A stretch of DNA of 32,739 nucleotides from Kiloniellaceae bacterium (GCA_021776135.1 JAJFGL010000050.1:1-32739); one strand, 5' to 3'; numbered from the stretch's first letter, positions 16,410-23,326 are shown. Notes: generated by a model not told the origin, from the letters alone. Numbers and translations: made by a program.

Positions 16410-16441
16410 TGGCGGCGGCGAAAATTCCGGCAAGTGAGAAA

Positions 16442-16461
16442 TACGTGATAACTTTCACGTA
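16442..16461. promoter_or_regulatory. Operator-like palindrome upstream of the Cys-repeat gene
   Basis: TACGTGA (16442-16448) and TCACGTA (16455-16461) form a perfect 7-base inverted repeat with a six-base spacer. Further CGTGA half-sites follow at about 16483-16495 (ACGTGAGTCGTGA). This is typical of a dimeric repressor or activator site; the protein that binds is unknown. It lies about 180 bases before the ATG at 16643, with the flavoprotein gene ending at 16409. Confidence 0.45.
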
Positions 16462-16642
16462 CTTGTGAACCAAAACACCCAGACGTGAGTCGTGAATCCC
16501 GAACTTAGCCGCCATTATCCTGGGGCGTGGTTGTCCGGGCCCGCATCTTGCCGCCCATAAACTTGCGGTCATGCCCGTTAACCAAGGCCCGGTACGCGCG
16601 GCCGGCTAGTCCGCCGGTAAGCATCACTTTAGGAGGCGAAAT

Positions 16643-16936
16643 ATGATTAGAAAGACTGTTTTGGCGCTTAGCGTCGCAACCTTGGCCACCGGCGCCGCCA
16701 CCCTTCCGGGTGCGCAAGCGCAGGCGGGAGAGGCCCCGATTCAACTCGCTGCAAGCCACAGTGCTTGCAATCCCTGCAACCCCTGCGCGGCGGCCAAGTG
16801 CAATCCTTGCAACCCCTGCGCGGCGGCCAAGTGCAATCCCTGCAATCCCTGTGCGGCGGCCAAGTGCAATCCCTGCAATCCTTGCGCGGCGGCCAAGTGC
16901 AACCCCTGCAACCCCTGCAAGGCGACGACCAACTAA
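16643..16936 (+). CDS. Small exported Cys-rich repeat protein (CNPCNPCAAAK repeats)
   Basis: I do not recognise a characterised family. The 97 residues start with a signal peptide (MIRKTVLALSVATLATGAA..., likely cut near AQA-Q at about 26-27). After a short linker comes an array of CNPCNPCAAAK units, four complete and a fifth ending after CNPCNPC. There are 15 cysteines between residues 42 and 92, and the tail is KATTN. The DNA repeats as 33 bp units with mostly third-position differences, so selection keeps the protein sequence. A perfect AGGAGG lies seven bases before the ATG, indicating high translation. It is monocistronic: an upstream region of 230 bases with a palindrome, and a hairpin terminator after it. 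Metal or thiol buffering in the periplasm is the natural guess, but there is no direct evidence. Confidence 0.85.
   Translation: MIRKTVLALSVATLATGAATLPGAQAQAGEAPIQLAASHSACNPCNPCAAAKCNPCNPCAAAKCNPCNPCAAAKCNPCNPCAAAKCNPCNPCKATTN
16766..16918 (+). repeat. Tandem 33 bp coding repeat, about 4.6 units
   Basis: Four 33 bp units (16766-16897) plus a 21 bp partial unit encode CNPCNPCAAAK. Units differ only by silent C/T changes. Slippage between units could change copy number between strains. Confidence 0.9.
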
Positions 16937-16972
16937 GCTAAGGCGAAGTTGGCCCTCGCTTGCTGAGGTGCC

Positions 16973-17027
16973 GGCGCGTCCGCTACCGTCCGAACCCTCC
17001 CTCTCCCTTGGTCGGTAGCGGCGCGCC
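16973..17027 (+). terminator. Hairpin terminator after the Cys-repeat gene
   Basis: GGCGCGTCCGCTACCG (16973-16988) pairs with CGGTAGCGGCGCGCC (17013-17027), a 15-bp stem with one bulge. The following bases (ACTTCTTTCATTT) are T-rich but not a clean run. It separates the Cys-repeat gene from the histidine kinase. Confidence 0.6.
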
Positions 17028-17069
17028 ACTTCTTTCATTTCCACGCGGGTTGGCGCGGCCACTTCATGG

Positions 17070-17075
17070 TATAAT
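17070..17075 (+). promoter_or_regulatory. -10 box (TATAAT) of the histidine kinase gene
   Basis: A perfect TATAAT ends six bases before the ATG at 17082, so the transcript would be leaderless. The only -35-like hexamer, TTGGCG at 17050-17055, is a short 14 bases away. The AGGA between box and ATG is too close to act as a Shine-Dalgarno. Confidence 0.4.
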
Positions 17076-17081
17076 AGGACC

Positions 17082-18479
17082 ATGACGGCGACCTCATCGA
17101 GACTCCCGCCCCTGGTCAAGAGCCTGTCGGCCAAGCTTTTGCTGCTGACGATCTTTTTCGTGATGCTGGCGGAAGTGCTGATATTCGCGCCTTCCGTCGG
17201 CCGGTTCCGCCTGTCTTACCTGCAAGACCGGCTGGGCGATGCGCACCTGGCTATTCTCGCGCTCGAGGCGACCCCCGATAACATGATCAGCGCGGAGTTG
17301 GAACGCGAGCTGCTGTCCCACGTCGGCGCCTCCATGGTCGCCCTGACCAAGCCGGACGCGGGCAAGTTGATTCTCATGACCGCCAAGCCCGAGCGCCTGG
17401 ACGCCAGTTTCGATTTACGCGAGATGAACTTCTTCGCCCTGATCGGCAGCGCCGCGCGAACCATGCTCGGCGACGGCACCCGTATCCTGAGGGTGGTCGG
17501 GCCCTCGCCCAGCGATCCCGATATACTGGTCGAGATCGTGCTCGGCGAAACCGAACTCCGGGCCCTGTTGATCGGTTACGGGAACCGTATCTTGGCCCTT
17601 TCTTTCGGCATTTCGCTGTTCACGGCGGCGCTGGTGTTTCTCAGCCTGCATCTGCTCATGGTCCGGCCCATGCGCCGCTTGACGGAAAACATGGCGCGCT
17701 TTCGCGAGAATCCCGAGGACGGCTCGCGCATCGCGCAACCGACCGCGCGTCAAGACGAGATCGGCATCGCCCGGCGCGAGCTGGCCAGCATGCAGCAGGG
17801 CTTGCGCGATGCCCTCCAGCAACGCGCACACCTGGCGGCGCTGGGAACCGCCGTCACCAAGATCAATCACGACTTGAGAAACATACTGTCCACGGCGCGC
17901 CTGATCTCCGACCGCTTGGCGGCGAGCGGCGATCCCGAGGTGCAGCGCATCGCGCCGACCCTGGTCAACGCCATCGACAGGGCCGTCAATCTGTGCGCGC
18001 AAACCCTCGATTTCACCCGCCAGGGCGCCCCAAGAATAAAGCCGCGCCGTTTCGATCTGGCCGGCTTGATCGCCGAGGTCGGCAGGGACCTGCCGGCGCC
18101 GGTCAACGGCGCGCCCGTGCTTCGCTGCGCGATCGACGGCAGCTTCGAGCTTGAGGCCGACCACGAGCAACTGCACCGGGTCTTGAGCAACCTAAGCCTG
18201 AATTCGATTAACGCCGGCGCGGCTCATGTCGAGGTCAGCGCGGAACGCGGCGAAGATCTCATCGCGGTCTATGTCACCGACGACGGCCCCGGCCTGCCGC
18301 CAAGGGCGCGCGAGAACCTCTTCGTGCCCTTCGCCGCTTCGGCTCAAGCCGGGGGCACCGGGTTGGGCCTGGCGATCGCCCGCGAACTGATGCGGGCCCA
18401 TGGCGGCGATCTGGTCTTGGAATCCTCGACCGCCAAGGGAACCCGCTTCAAGCTCAGCCTGCCTTTGGGTAGCGCTTAG
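17082..18479 (+). CDS. Membrane sensor histidine kinase (orphan)
   Basis: A 465-residue two-component sensor kinase. One transmembrane helix lies at about 17-40 and another at about 165-190, enclosing a periplasmic sensor region of about 125 residues without recognisable domain. A HAMP segment follows (about 190-245). The dimerisation/phosphoacceptor helix has H263 in 'KINHDLRNILS'. The ATPase domain shows N box 'LSNLSLNSINAG', G1 'DDGPGLPP' and G2 'GGTGLGLAIARELMRAHGG'. It would autophosphorylate H263 and pass phosphate to a response regulator, but none is encoded next to it. It follows the Cys-repeat gene by 145 bases across a terminator. Its stop overlaps that of the converging GNAT-like gene by four bases. 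Confidence 0.92.
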   Translation: MTATSSRLPPLVKSLSAKLLLLTIFFVMLAEVLIFAPSVGRFRLSYLQDRLGDAHLAILALEATPDNMISAELERELLSHVGASMVALTKPDAGKLILMTAKPERLDASFDLREMNFFALIGSAARTMLGDGTRILRVVGPSPSDPDILVEIVLGETELRALLIGYGNRILALSFGISLFTAALVFLSLHLLMVRPMRRLTENMARFRENPEDGSRIAQPTARQDEIGIARRELASMQQGLRDALQQRAHLAALGTAVTKINHDLRNILSTARLISDRLAASGDPEVQRIAPTLVNAIDRAVNLCAQTLDFTRQGAPRIKPRRFDLAGLIAEVGRDLPAPVNGAPVLRCAIDGSFELEADHEQLHRVLSNLSLNSINAGAAHVEVSAERGEDLIAVYVTDDGPGLPPRARENLFVPFAASAQAGGTGLGLAIARELMRAHGGDLVLESSTAKGTRFKLSLPLGSA

Positions 18480-18937
18480 AGCACCTTGCATAGCAGCAGC
18501 GATTCGACCGCATGACCGCGTTCGCGCAGAATCGAGGCCAGGCCGCCGGCGGACTCAGGCAAGCGGTCGGCGCCCTCGATGATTGAGGTGTGCAAGGCGC
18601 TGCACCCATGCCGCCGTCCCAGGTCTTCCAGAAACTCCGCCAGAGCGTTGGCCACGGCCGGGCGATCGAACAAATCGAGGGCCATGAAATGCTCCGCGAT
18701 CAAGGCGGGGCCATGGAAAAGGCACGCTTCAATGCGGTAAATACACAGTCCTGCGATGTAGTTTTGTTCCGCGACCACGCATTGTATCCCCTGGCAAGCG
18801 GTGGCGGCGGCGCCAATTCTATCGCGTCCAAAGGCGCGCCAATCCTCAAGATCGATGCCCGGCACGCAAGCCTGAACCAGAGGAAAGACTTGGTCGATTT
18901 GCCCGATCTCCAGGGGATGTATGGTTAATTCGCGCAT
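18476..18937 (-). CDS. GNAT-like N-acetyltransferase, substrate unknown
   Basis: A 153-residue protein whose pattern fits the GNAT fold. An N-terminal 'IHPLEIGQIDQVFPLVQACVP' helix region comes first, then 'CVVAEQNYIAGLCIYRIE' and a 'IAEHFMALDLFDRPAVANALAEFLEDLGRRHGC' segment where the acetyl-CoA-binding strand and helix would lie. The classic Q/RxxGxG/A loop is not clear, so the assignment is tentative. The upstream region is shared with the divergent FNR-type regulator gene, which has an FNR box 63 bases before this ATG. Confidence 0.55.
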   Translation of the reverse strand: MRELTIHPLEIGQIDQVFPLVQACVPGIDLEDWRAFGRDRIGAAATACQGIQCVVAEQNYIAGLCIYRIEACLFHGPALIAEHFMALDLFDRPAVANALAEFLEDLGRRHGCSALHTSIIEGADRLPESAGGLASILRERGHAVESLLLCKVL

Positions 18938-18999
18938 GGCTAAGCGGAATTCTCATGTCAAATGGGCCTCCATGCTGGACTTTCGTGGCGGAGGGCTCC

Positions 19000-19013
19000 T
19001 TGACCTACATCAA
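19000..19013. promoter_or_regulatory. FNR box
   Basis: TTGACCTACATCAA is an exact TTGA-N6-TCAA site for FNR/FixK-type regulators. It lies between the GNAT-like gene and the FNR-type gene, 98 bases before the latter's ATG, which suggests autoregulation. Confidence 0.65.
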
Positions 19014-19044
19014 TGGCCGAGGTCAAAAAGCCTGGACGCCACGC

Positions 19045-19060
19045 GATATGGCGCCATATC
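19045..19060. promoter_or_regulatory. Perfect 16 bp palindrome in the regulator's promoter region
   Basis: GATATGGCGCCATATC is fully self-complementary and lies between the FNR box and the regulator's start. It could be a second operator; no matching regulator is known to me. Confidence 0.4.
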
Positions 19061-19110
19061 CGCCGGGGGCTGGATTCTAGGCAGCCGCAGTGTAGTATTA
19101 GCGGAACGCA

Positions 19111-19887
19111 ATGAAGCGCGGACAGGCCGTTATGACGCTGTTTGAGATCAGGAAGATGTCGGCCCACTTGCCCAACCCCGTACCGCGGGCCGGGGGGGTC
19201 GTGTCGCCTTGCTCCGCCTGCAATGTGCGCCACCTAACCCTGTGCGCGGCCCTGGACGACCGGGAAGTGACGGAGATGTCGGCCATTGTCTCTAGTGTCG
19301 AGCTGGGGCCGGGGGAACCGCTGTTCGACGAGGCCGAACCGGCCAAGAACGTCTTCAACGTGACCGCCGGCGCGGTCAAGGTTTACAAGCTGTTACCCGA
19401 TGGCAGGCGGCAAATGACCGGGTTTCTGTTCCCCGGCGATTTTCTCGGCCTCGCCAATGAGGAGAATTATGCCTACAGCGCCGAAGCGGTCACTTTCACG
19501 ACCCTGTGCCGCTTTCCCAGAAAGAAGCTTGAGGGGCTGTTGGAGAAATATCCGCTGATGGAGCGCCGCCTCCTCGGCATGGCGAGCCATGAGCTGGCGG
19601 TCGCGCAAGAGCAAATGTTACTGCTCGGACGCAAGACGGCGCGTGAGAAGGTGGCCTCGTTCCTGCTCATGCTATCGCGGCGCGCGGTCCAGCGCGGCCA
19701 GAAGGACAACCCGATTTCGGTTCCCATGAGCCGTAACGATATCGGCGACTACCTGGGCCTGACGACCGAAACCGTGAGCCGGACCTTCACCCTGCTGAAA
19801 CAAGCCGGGACGATCACCTTGCTGGGCAACGGAAAGGTCGAATTATCCGACCGCAAGACCCTCGAGGTCATGTCCGACGGCGCTTAG
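19111..19887 (+). CDS. FNR-type oxygen-sensing transcription regulator (FnrL-like)
   Basis: A 258-residue Crp/Fnr family protein. The N-terminal cluster motif CX2CX7C (C34, C37, C45 in 'CSACNVRHLTLC') with a central C133 matches FnrL-type proteins that hold an oxygen-labile [4Fe-4S] cluster. A cyclic-nucleotide-binding-like beta-roll follows (about 55-140), then a long dimerisation helix (about 145-185). The HTH domain has recognition helix 'TTETVSRTFTLL', in which E220, S223 and R224 are the residues that read TTGA-N6-TCAA. Under low oxygen it should dimerise and activate genes for anaerobic or microaerobic growth. An FNR box upstream suggests self-control. The start could also be ATG at 19132 or 19156. 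panC follows 27 bases downstream. Confidence 0.9.
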   Translation: MKRGQAVMTLFEIRKMSAHLPNPVPRAGGVVSPCSACNVRHLTLCAALDDREVTEMSAIVSSVELGPGEPLFDEAEPAKNVFNVTAGAVKVYKLLPDGRRQMTGFLFPGDFLGLANEENYAYSAEAVTFTTLCRFPRKKLEGLLEKYPLMERRLLGMASHELAVAQEQMLLLGRKTAREKVASFLLMLSRRAVQRGQKDNPISVPMSRNDIGDYLGLTTETVSRTFTLLKQAGTITLLGNGKVELSDRKTLEVMSDGA

Positions 19888-19913
19888 GGCATGTTCCGGT
19901 CAAATGGTTCAAT

Positions 19914-20783
19914 ATGAACGGATCTTTCTCTAGAGACTCCAAGTTCGCAGTCGCGCGGAGCGTCTCCGAGCTGCGCGGTGAGCTTGGCCGCTGGCGCGCC
20001 ACGGGCGATACTATCGCGCTGGTTCCCACCATGGGCGGGCTGCACGAAGGGCATCTGGCCCTGGTCCATGCCGCGCGGGCCCAATTCCGCCGCGTGGTCG
20101 CGACTATTTTCATCAATCCAATGCAATTCGAAGATTCGGCCGATCTGGCGTGTTATCCAAGCGATATCGAGCGCGACGCCGAGCTGTTGTCAAAGGCCGG
20201 CGCCGACCTTTTGTTCCTGCCGGCGGTCGGGGAAATGTATCCGCCCGGCTTTGCCACTACCGTCGGGGTCGCCGGCCTGACCGACTGTTTGTGCGGGGCC
20301 GCGCGGCCTGGCCACTTCGACGGAGTCAGTACCGTCGTCTCCAAGTTGTTGTGCCAAGCCACGCCCGATGCGGCCTTTTTTGGGGAAAAAGACTATCAGC
20401 AGCTGCTCGTGGTTCGGCGGGTGGTTCGGGATCTGGACATTCCCGTTCGGATTGAGTGCGTGGCGACGGTGCGCGCGGACGATGGATTGGCGCTGTCTTC
20501 GCGTAATTTCAATCTCTCACGCGAAGAGCGGGCTCTCGCGCCGTCTCTTTACCGGATTCTTAGCGGCGTGGCCCAGGCCCTGGCGCCGGGCGGTCCGGCC
20601 CCGGCCGCGCTTGAAGACGGACGGGAGGCACTCAAGAGCGCCGGCTTCGCGCGGGTCGATTATCTCGAACTCCGCGACGGTGAGACCTTGGCCAAGCTCG
20701 AGCGTGCCCGCCCGCCGGCGCGGCTTTTCGTTGCCGCACGCTTGGGGGCCACGCGCCTTATCGACAATATATCGGTCGCTTGA
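19914..20783 (+). CDS. panC: Pantothenate synthetase
   Basis: PanC joins pantoate and beta-alanine with ATP to make pantothenate, the precursor of coenzyme A. The 289 residues carry the nucleotide-binding 'PTMGGLHEGH' (HEGH at 44-47; most homologues have PTMGALHEGH), 'FINPMQF', 'GHFDGVSTVVSKLL', 'FFGEKDYQQL' and the KMSKS-like 'DGLALSSRN'. It lies just downstream of the FNR-type gene in the same direction, but the functional link, if any, is unclear. panB is not in the window. Confidence 0.95.
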   Translation: MNGSFSRDSKFAVARSVSELRGELGRWRATGDTIALVPTMGGLHEGHLALVHAARAQFRRVVATIFINPMQFEDSADLACYPSDIERDAELLSKAGADLLFLPAVGEMYPPGFATTVGVAGLTDCLCGAARPGHFDGVSTVVSKLLCQATPDAAFFGEKDYQQLLVVRRVVRDLDIPVRIECVATVRADDGLALSSRNFNLSREERALAPSLYRILSGVAQALAPGGPAPAALEDGREALKSAGFARVDYLELRDGETLAKLERARPPARLFVAARLGATRLIDNISVA

Positions 20784-20796
20784 TTCCAAAGCCCGG

Positions 20797-21285
20797 CTAG
20801 GGCTCGGCTTTAGTGCGCGCCAGGGGCGGCACCGAGCGCAACTCGGTATCCCAGGGAAATAAAATCCAGGTATCCTGGCTAACCTCGGTGACAAAGGTAT
20901 CGGCCAGGGGCCGCCCGGCCGGCTTGGCGTAGACCGTGGCCAGATGCGCCGCCGGCAGGTGCGCGCGAACCACCTTGGCGGTTTGACCGGTATCGACCAG
21001 GTCGTCGACGATCAACCAGCCCTTGCCATCGCCTTCCACGTCCTTGAGTACCTGCACCGCGCCGATCTCGCGGTCGTCGTAGCTGACTACGCAGAATGTA
21101 TCGATCAGGCGTATCTCCAACTCCCGGGCGACGATCGCGGCGGGCACCAAGCCGCCGCGCGTGACCGCCACGATGCCCCGCCACGGGCCGCCTTCCATCA
21201 GGCGCCAGGCAAGGGCCTTGGCGTCGCGGTGCAACTGGTCCCAGGAGACCGGAAATGTTTTAGGCGGCGCGGCGGCATGGGGCAT
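20797..21285 (-). CDS. gpt: Xanthine-guanine phosphoribosyltransferase
   Basis: This purine salvage enzyme converts xanthine, guanine and hypoxanthine to their nucleotides with PRPP. The 162 residues have the type I PRTase fold. '[11 protein letters not shown]' lies near residue 40-50, the PRPP-binding motif 'IVDDLVDTG' is at 92-100, and 'FPWDTE' near the end is typical for Gpt. The ATG at 21285 has a CTGGAG ribosome site eight bases upstream. A tandem 16 bp repeat lies just upstream. It converges with panC, with 13 bases between the stops. Confidence 0.92.
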   Translation of the reverse strand: MPHAAAPPKTFPVSWDQLHRDAKALAWRLMEGGPWRGIVAVTRGGLVPAAIVARELEIRLIDTFCVVSYDDREIGAVQVLKDVEGDGKGWLIVDDLVDTGQTAKVVRAHLPAAHLATVYAKPAGRPLADTFVTEVSQDTWILFPWDTELRSVPPLARTKAEP

Positions 21286-21300
21286 GGGCGGGCTCCAGGG

Positions 21301-21332
21301 GTTGCGCGTTGCGGTGGTTGCGCGTTGCGGTG
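21301..21332. repeat. Perfect tandem repeat, 2 x 16 bp
   Basis: GTTGCGCGTTGCGGTG occurs twice in direct succession, 15 bases upstream of the gpt start codon. Each unit itself contains two GTTGCG-type half units. Confidence 0.85.
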
Positions 21333-21666
21333 CTAAATTAAAAAACGATAGAGTGAAGCTTCCCGGTCCGCCCCCTGTGGAAGAAACGGTGGACCGATTG
21401 TGCGCAGTGTACAGATTCGTCCACAGAATTCTCGATCAAACTTTATTTTTGCGATTGTTCGCCCAAGCGAAATGGCGGAACGTTAACTTGCGCGTTTGAG
21501 GTCTTTCGGGAACTGAAGCGTGTGAACCGGAAGGGCCTTTTTTGGGTCTCCGCTTCGCCGGGCAAGATGGCTTCCGGGCCATGGCGCCAAGTGAAACGGG
21601 CGGTCTTCGGATCGCGGGGTTCCTCTAATCCACGGCTCTTCGGGGCCGCGTGAAAAGGGAGATCCA

Positions 21667-21682
21667 GGGTCTAAATAGACCC
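21667..21682. other. Small perfect hairpin
   Basis: GGGTCTAAATAGACCC forms a 6-base stem with an AAAT loop, just upstream of the large hairpin at 21691-21762. It may belong to the same transcript. Confidence 0.4.
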
Positions 21683-21690
21683 CACGGTTC

Positions 21691-21771
21691 GGAAGGCGTC
21701 AGGGTTGCATTCTTAACGAGTGCAGAGCGAAGGGCCCCGCGTCCGCGCACCTGGCGCCTTCCTTTATTTTT
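21691..21771 (+). ncRNA. Structured RNA 3' end or large intrinsic terminator
   Basis: On the plus strand GGAAGGCGTCAGG (21691-21703) pairs with CCTGGCGCCTTCC (21750-21762) over 13 bases with one G-U pair, and is followed directly by TTTATTTTT. Inside is a second stem-loop, TGCATTC/GAGTGCA (21706-21724). This looks like the end of a rightward transcript. No protein gene lies upstream on this strand, so an unidentified small RNA is possible. I see no match to tmRNA, SRP RNA or RNase P RNA. The gene-free stretch 21286-22180 also holds the other hairpins and repeats listed here. Confidence 0.35.
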
Positions 21772-21801
21772 ACCGGCGGAAATAGCGGCATTAAAATGAC
21801 A

Positions 21802-21850
21802 ACGGCCCGGTTCGGCGATCCGCCAAGGCGGCCGCGCCGAACCGGGCCGT
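21802..21850. terminator. Perfect 16 bp stem hairpin, possible bidirectional terminator
   Basis: ACGGCCCGGTTCGGCG (21802-21817) and its exact complement (21835-21850) form a GC-rich stem with an inner CCGCC/GGCGG loop stem. On the minus strand it is followed by TGTCATTTTAAT, a weak T stretch. It may end transcription coming from the lipoprotein gene, though it lies about 330 bases past that stop. Confidence 0.4.
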
Positions 21851-21964
21851 GTCGTCAGGGTCTTGCTCATGGGCCCGCGTCCATGCACCTGTAGGGTTCT
21901 GATATCAAGGCCGTTCGCGCCGGGTCAACCGGGTTTTGCGGGACGGCGGAAGAGAAGAAGATTC

Positions 21965-22042
21965 ACCGCGAAGACACAAAGGCGCGAAGAAACGCAAATA
22001 TTCTTACTTCGCGGCTCCTTCGCGCCTTTGTGTCTTCGCGGT
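21965..22042. repeat. Perfect 25 bp inverted repeat
   Basis: 21965-21989 and 22018-22042 are exact reverse complements (ACCGCGAAGACACAAAGGCG and five further bases), with 28 bases between. This GAAGACACAAAGG type is widely scattered between genes in many bacteria. It lies downstream of the lipoprotein gene and could end transcription. Confidence 0.8.
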
Positions 22043-22110
22043 AATTTAATTTCCATGCGCCCTTGGCGCGTACATCGCCCTAGCAAGCGTGGTCCGGGGT
22101 GCGGCTGCCA

Positions 22111-22139
22111 TGGATTGCCGGGTCAAGCCCGGCAATGAC
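22111..22139 (+). repeat. Dispersed palindromic repeat (TCAAG-core), copy c
   Basis: TGGA-N8-TCAAG-N8-TGAC with arms TTGCCGGG/CCCGGCAA. It matches the copy at 1366-1394 (opposite strand) except for one compensatory base pair. Confidence 0.7.
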
Positions 22140-22180
22140 GTGGAGAGAGGTCGGGAGGCTAGCGCTCCACCGGGCCGGGC

Positions 22181-23326
22181 TTAGCGCACGTAGACGTGGA
22201 CCTCGTTGCCCTGGGCTTGGGCGCTGCTGGTCGCGGTCAGGGTGATGCGGTCGGCCGGCAGTCCCATGCTGGTCAGGGAACGCAGGACATTTTCGGCGTT
22301 GCGGCGCGACTTGGTGGTCGCCAGGGATATCTGCGCGGCCGTGCCCAGGTTGGGCGTGATCGCGACCAGATCGAAGCCAGCGTTGGGGCGCCGTTCCAGA
22401 GCCCGGTTCACGACCGAGAACAAAGCCTGCTCATACTGGACGTTGGGGTCGGCGAAACGGATCACCACCAGGGGCTGGCGCTGGCCGACAAGAGACGCGG
22501 CCCCGCCGGCGGGCGGCGGCGCGGGAATGCCATAGGCCCGGCTCGCCAAGCTGCCGCCGATGTATTCGCCATTGTCGATGGCGATCTGCATGGCGGTGAG
22601 GTTCGAGCGCTCGGCCGTGAAGTAGTTCTGGGTCCGCGACACATCTTCCGAGAGCTCGTTCAGCAGACGCTCGATAACCACGACCGTCTTGTTGACCTCG
22701 TCTTCCAGGATCGCCAATTGGCGGTGGTCTTCTTCCACGGCGCCGCGAAGTTCGAAGGTCGCGCGGGTCGATTCCAGCAGAAACGCCGCCAGGGCCGAAG
22801 TCGAGGCGGCCTCGTTGGACAGGCCGTTCAAAATCGAAATGCTCTCGCCGACCTTGTCCAGCTCGACCTGGGCCTGATTCCATTCGGCCACCAGCTCCGG
22901 ATTGCCGGGGGTGGTGCCGAGTTGGAGGCGCGAGTTCACGTCGCCGATCAGGCTGTGATAGGTATTGGCGCTTTGCCGCGCCGTGGCGCGTTGGCCTTGC
23001 AATTGCGTGTTATGTTCCGACATGCGCGATTGAAGCCGGGCCAGGTCGCCGCGTAATTCTTCGATCTTCTGGCCGACATGGGTGCCGCTGGGTTGCGCGT
23101 TGGTGACCCCCGGGGCTTCGAAAGTCGAAGAGCCGAACAGCGACGGCGCGCCGCTTGGCGCGGCTTGAGGCGCCGGCGCGGCCGCTTGCGTCTGGGCGCT
23201 GGGCGCCGGTTCTCCGGTCAGCGAAGGCAGCAAGGCCTCGTCGGCAAAGGCGCAGGCGCCCAAGAACAAAACCGCCGCCGCGACGGGTGCGACCCGTCTT
23301 GCCAGAGAGATTTCTCTTTTATACAT
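22181..23326 (-). CDS. Coiled-coil outer-membrane lipoprotein with OmpA-like tail
   Basis: The 381-residue protein starts with a signal peptide ending in a lipobox (FLGAC, Cys25, followed by Ala, which favours the outer membrane). A Pro/Ala-rich linker follows to about residue 80. Residues about 85-265 are a long predicted helical, coiled-coil region ('KIEELRGDLARLQSRMSEHN' and onwards). The last 95 residues resemble an OmpA-type fold: 'VVIRFADPNVQYEQALFSVV', 'AQISLATTKSRRNAENVLRSL', 'LPADRITLTATSS'. It may bridge outer membrane and peptidoglycan. The true function is unknown. The ATG at 23326 has a GGTGGGAA ribosome site; an upstream in-frame ATG at 23440 is rejected because it would destroy the signal peptide and overlap the promoter. 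Confidence 0.75.
   Translation of the reverse strand: MYKREISLARRVAPVAAAVLFLGACAFADEALLPSLTGEPAPSAQTQAAAPAPQAAPSGAPSLFGSSTFEAPGVTNAQPSGTHVGQKIEELRGDLARLQSRMSEHNTQLQGQRATARQSANTYHSLIGDVNSRLQLGTTPGNPELVAEWNQAQVELDKVGESISILNGLSNEAASTSALAAFLLESTRATFELRGAVEEDHRQLAILEDEVNKTVVVIERLLNELSEDVSRTQNYFTAERSNLTAMQIAIDNGEYIGGSLASRAYGIPAPPPAGGAASLVGQRQPLVVIRFADPNVQYEQALFSVVNRALERRPNAGFDLVAITPNLGTAAQISLATTKSRRNAENVLRSLTSMGLPADRITLTATSSAQAQGNEVHVYVR

Noticed and set aside
16766-16918. CRISPR-like array
   Set aside because: The 33 bp units are contiguous, in frame and without spacers.
16505-17134. 209-codon leftward frame with GRRAGVAGIAL-type repeats
   Set aside because: It is the antisense image of the CNPCNPCAAAK repeats; GC-rich third-position pattern and the strong ribosome site support the rightward gene.
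19897-19911. Second FNR box before panC
   Set aside because: GGTCAAATGGTTCAA has only half-sites in the same direction, not TTGA-N6-TCAA.
21401-21435. DnaA-box/origin-like TCCACA sequences
   Set aside because: No cluster of TTATCCACA boxes or AT-rich unwinding region; the TGTGGA/TCCACA pair is isolated.
21625-21888. 87-codon leftward frame in the gap between gpt and the lipoprotein gene
   Set aside because: It runs straight through the perfect hairpins at 21691-21762 and 21802-21850 and shows no recognisable protein; RNA structure explains the sequence better.
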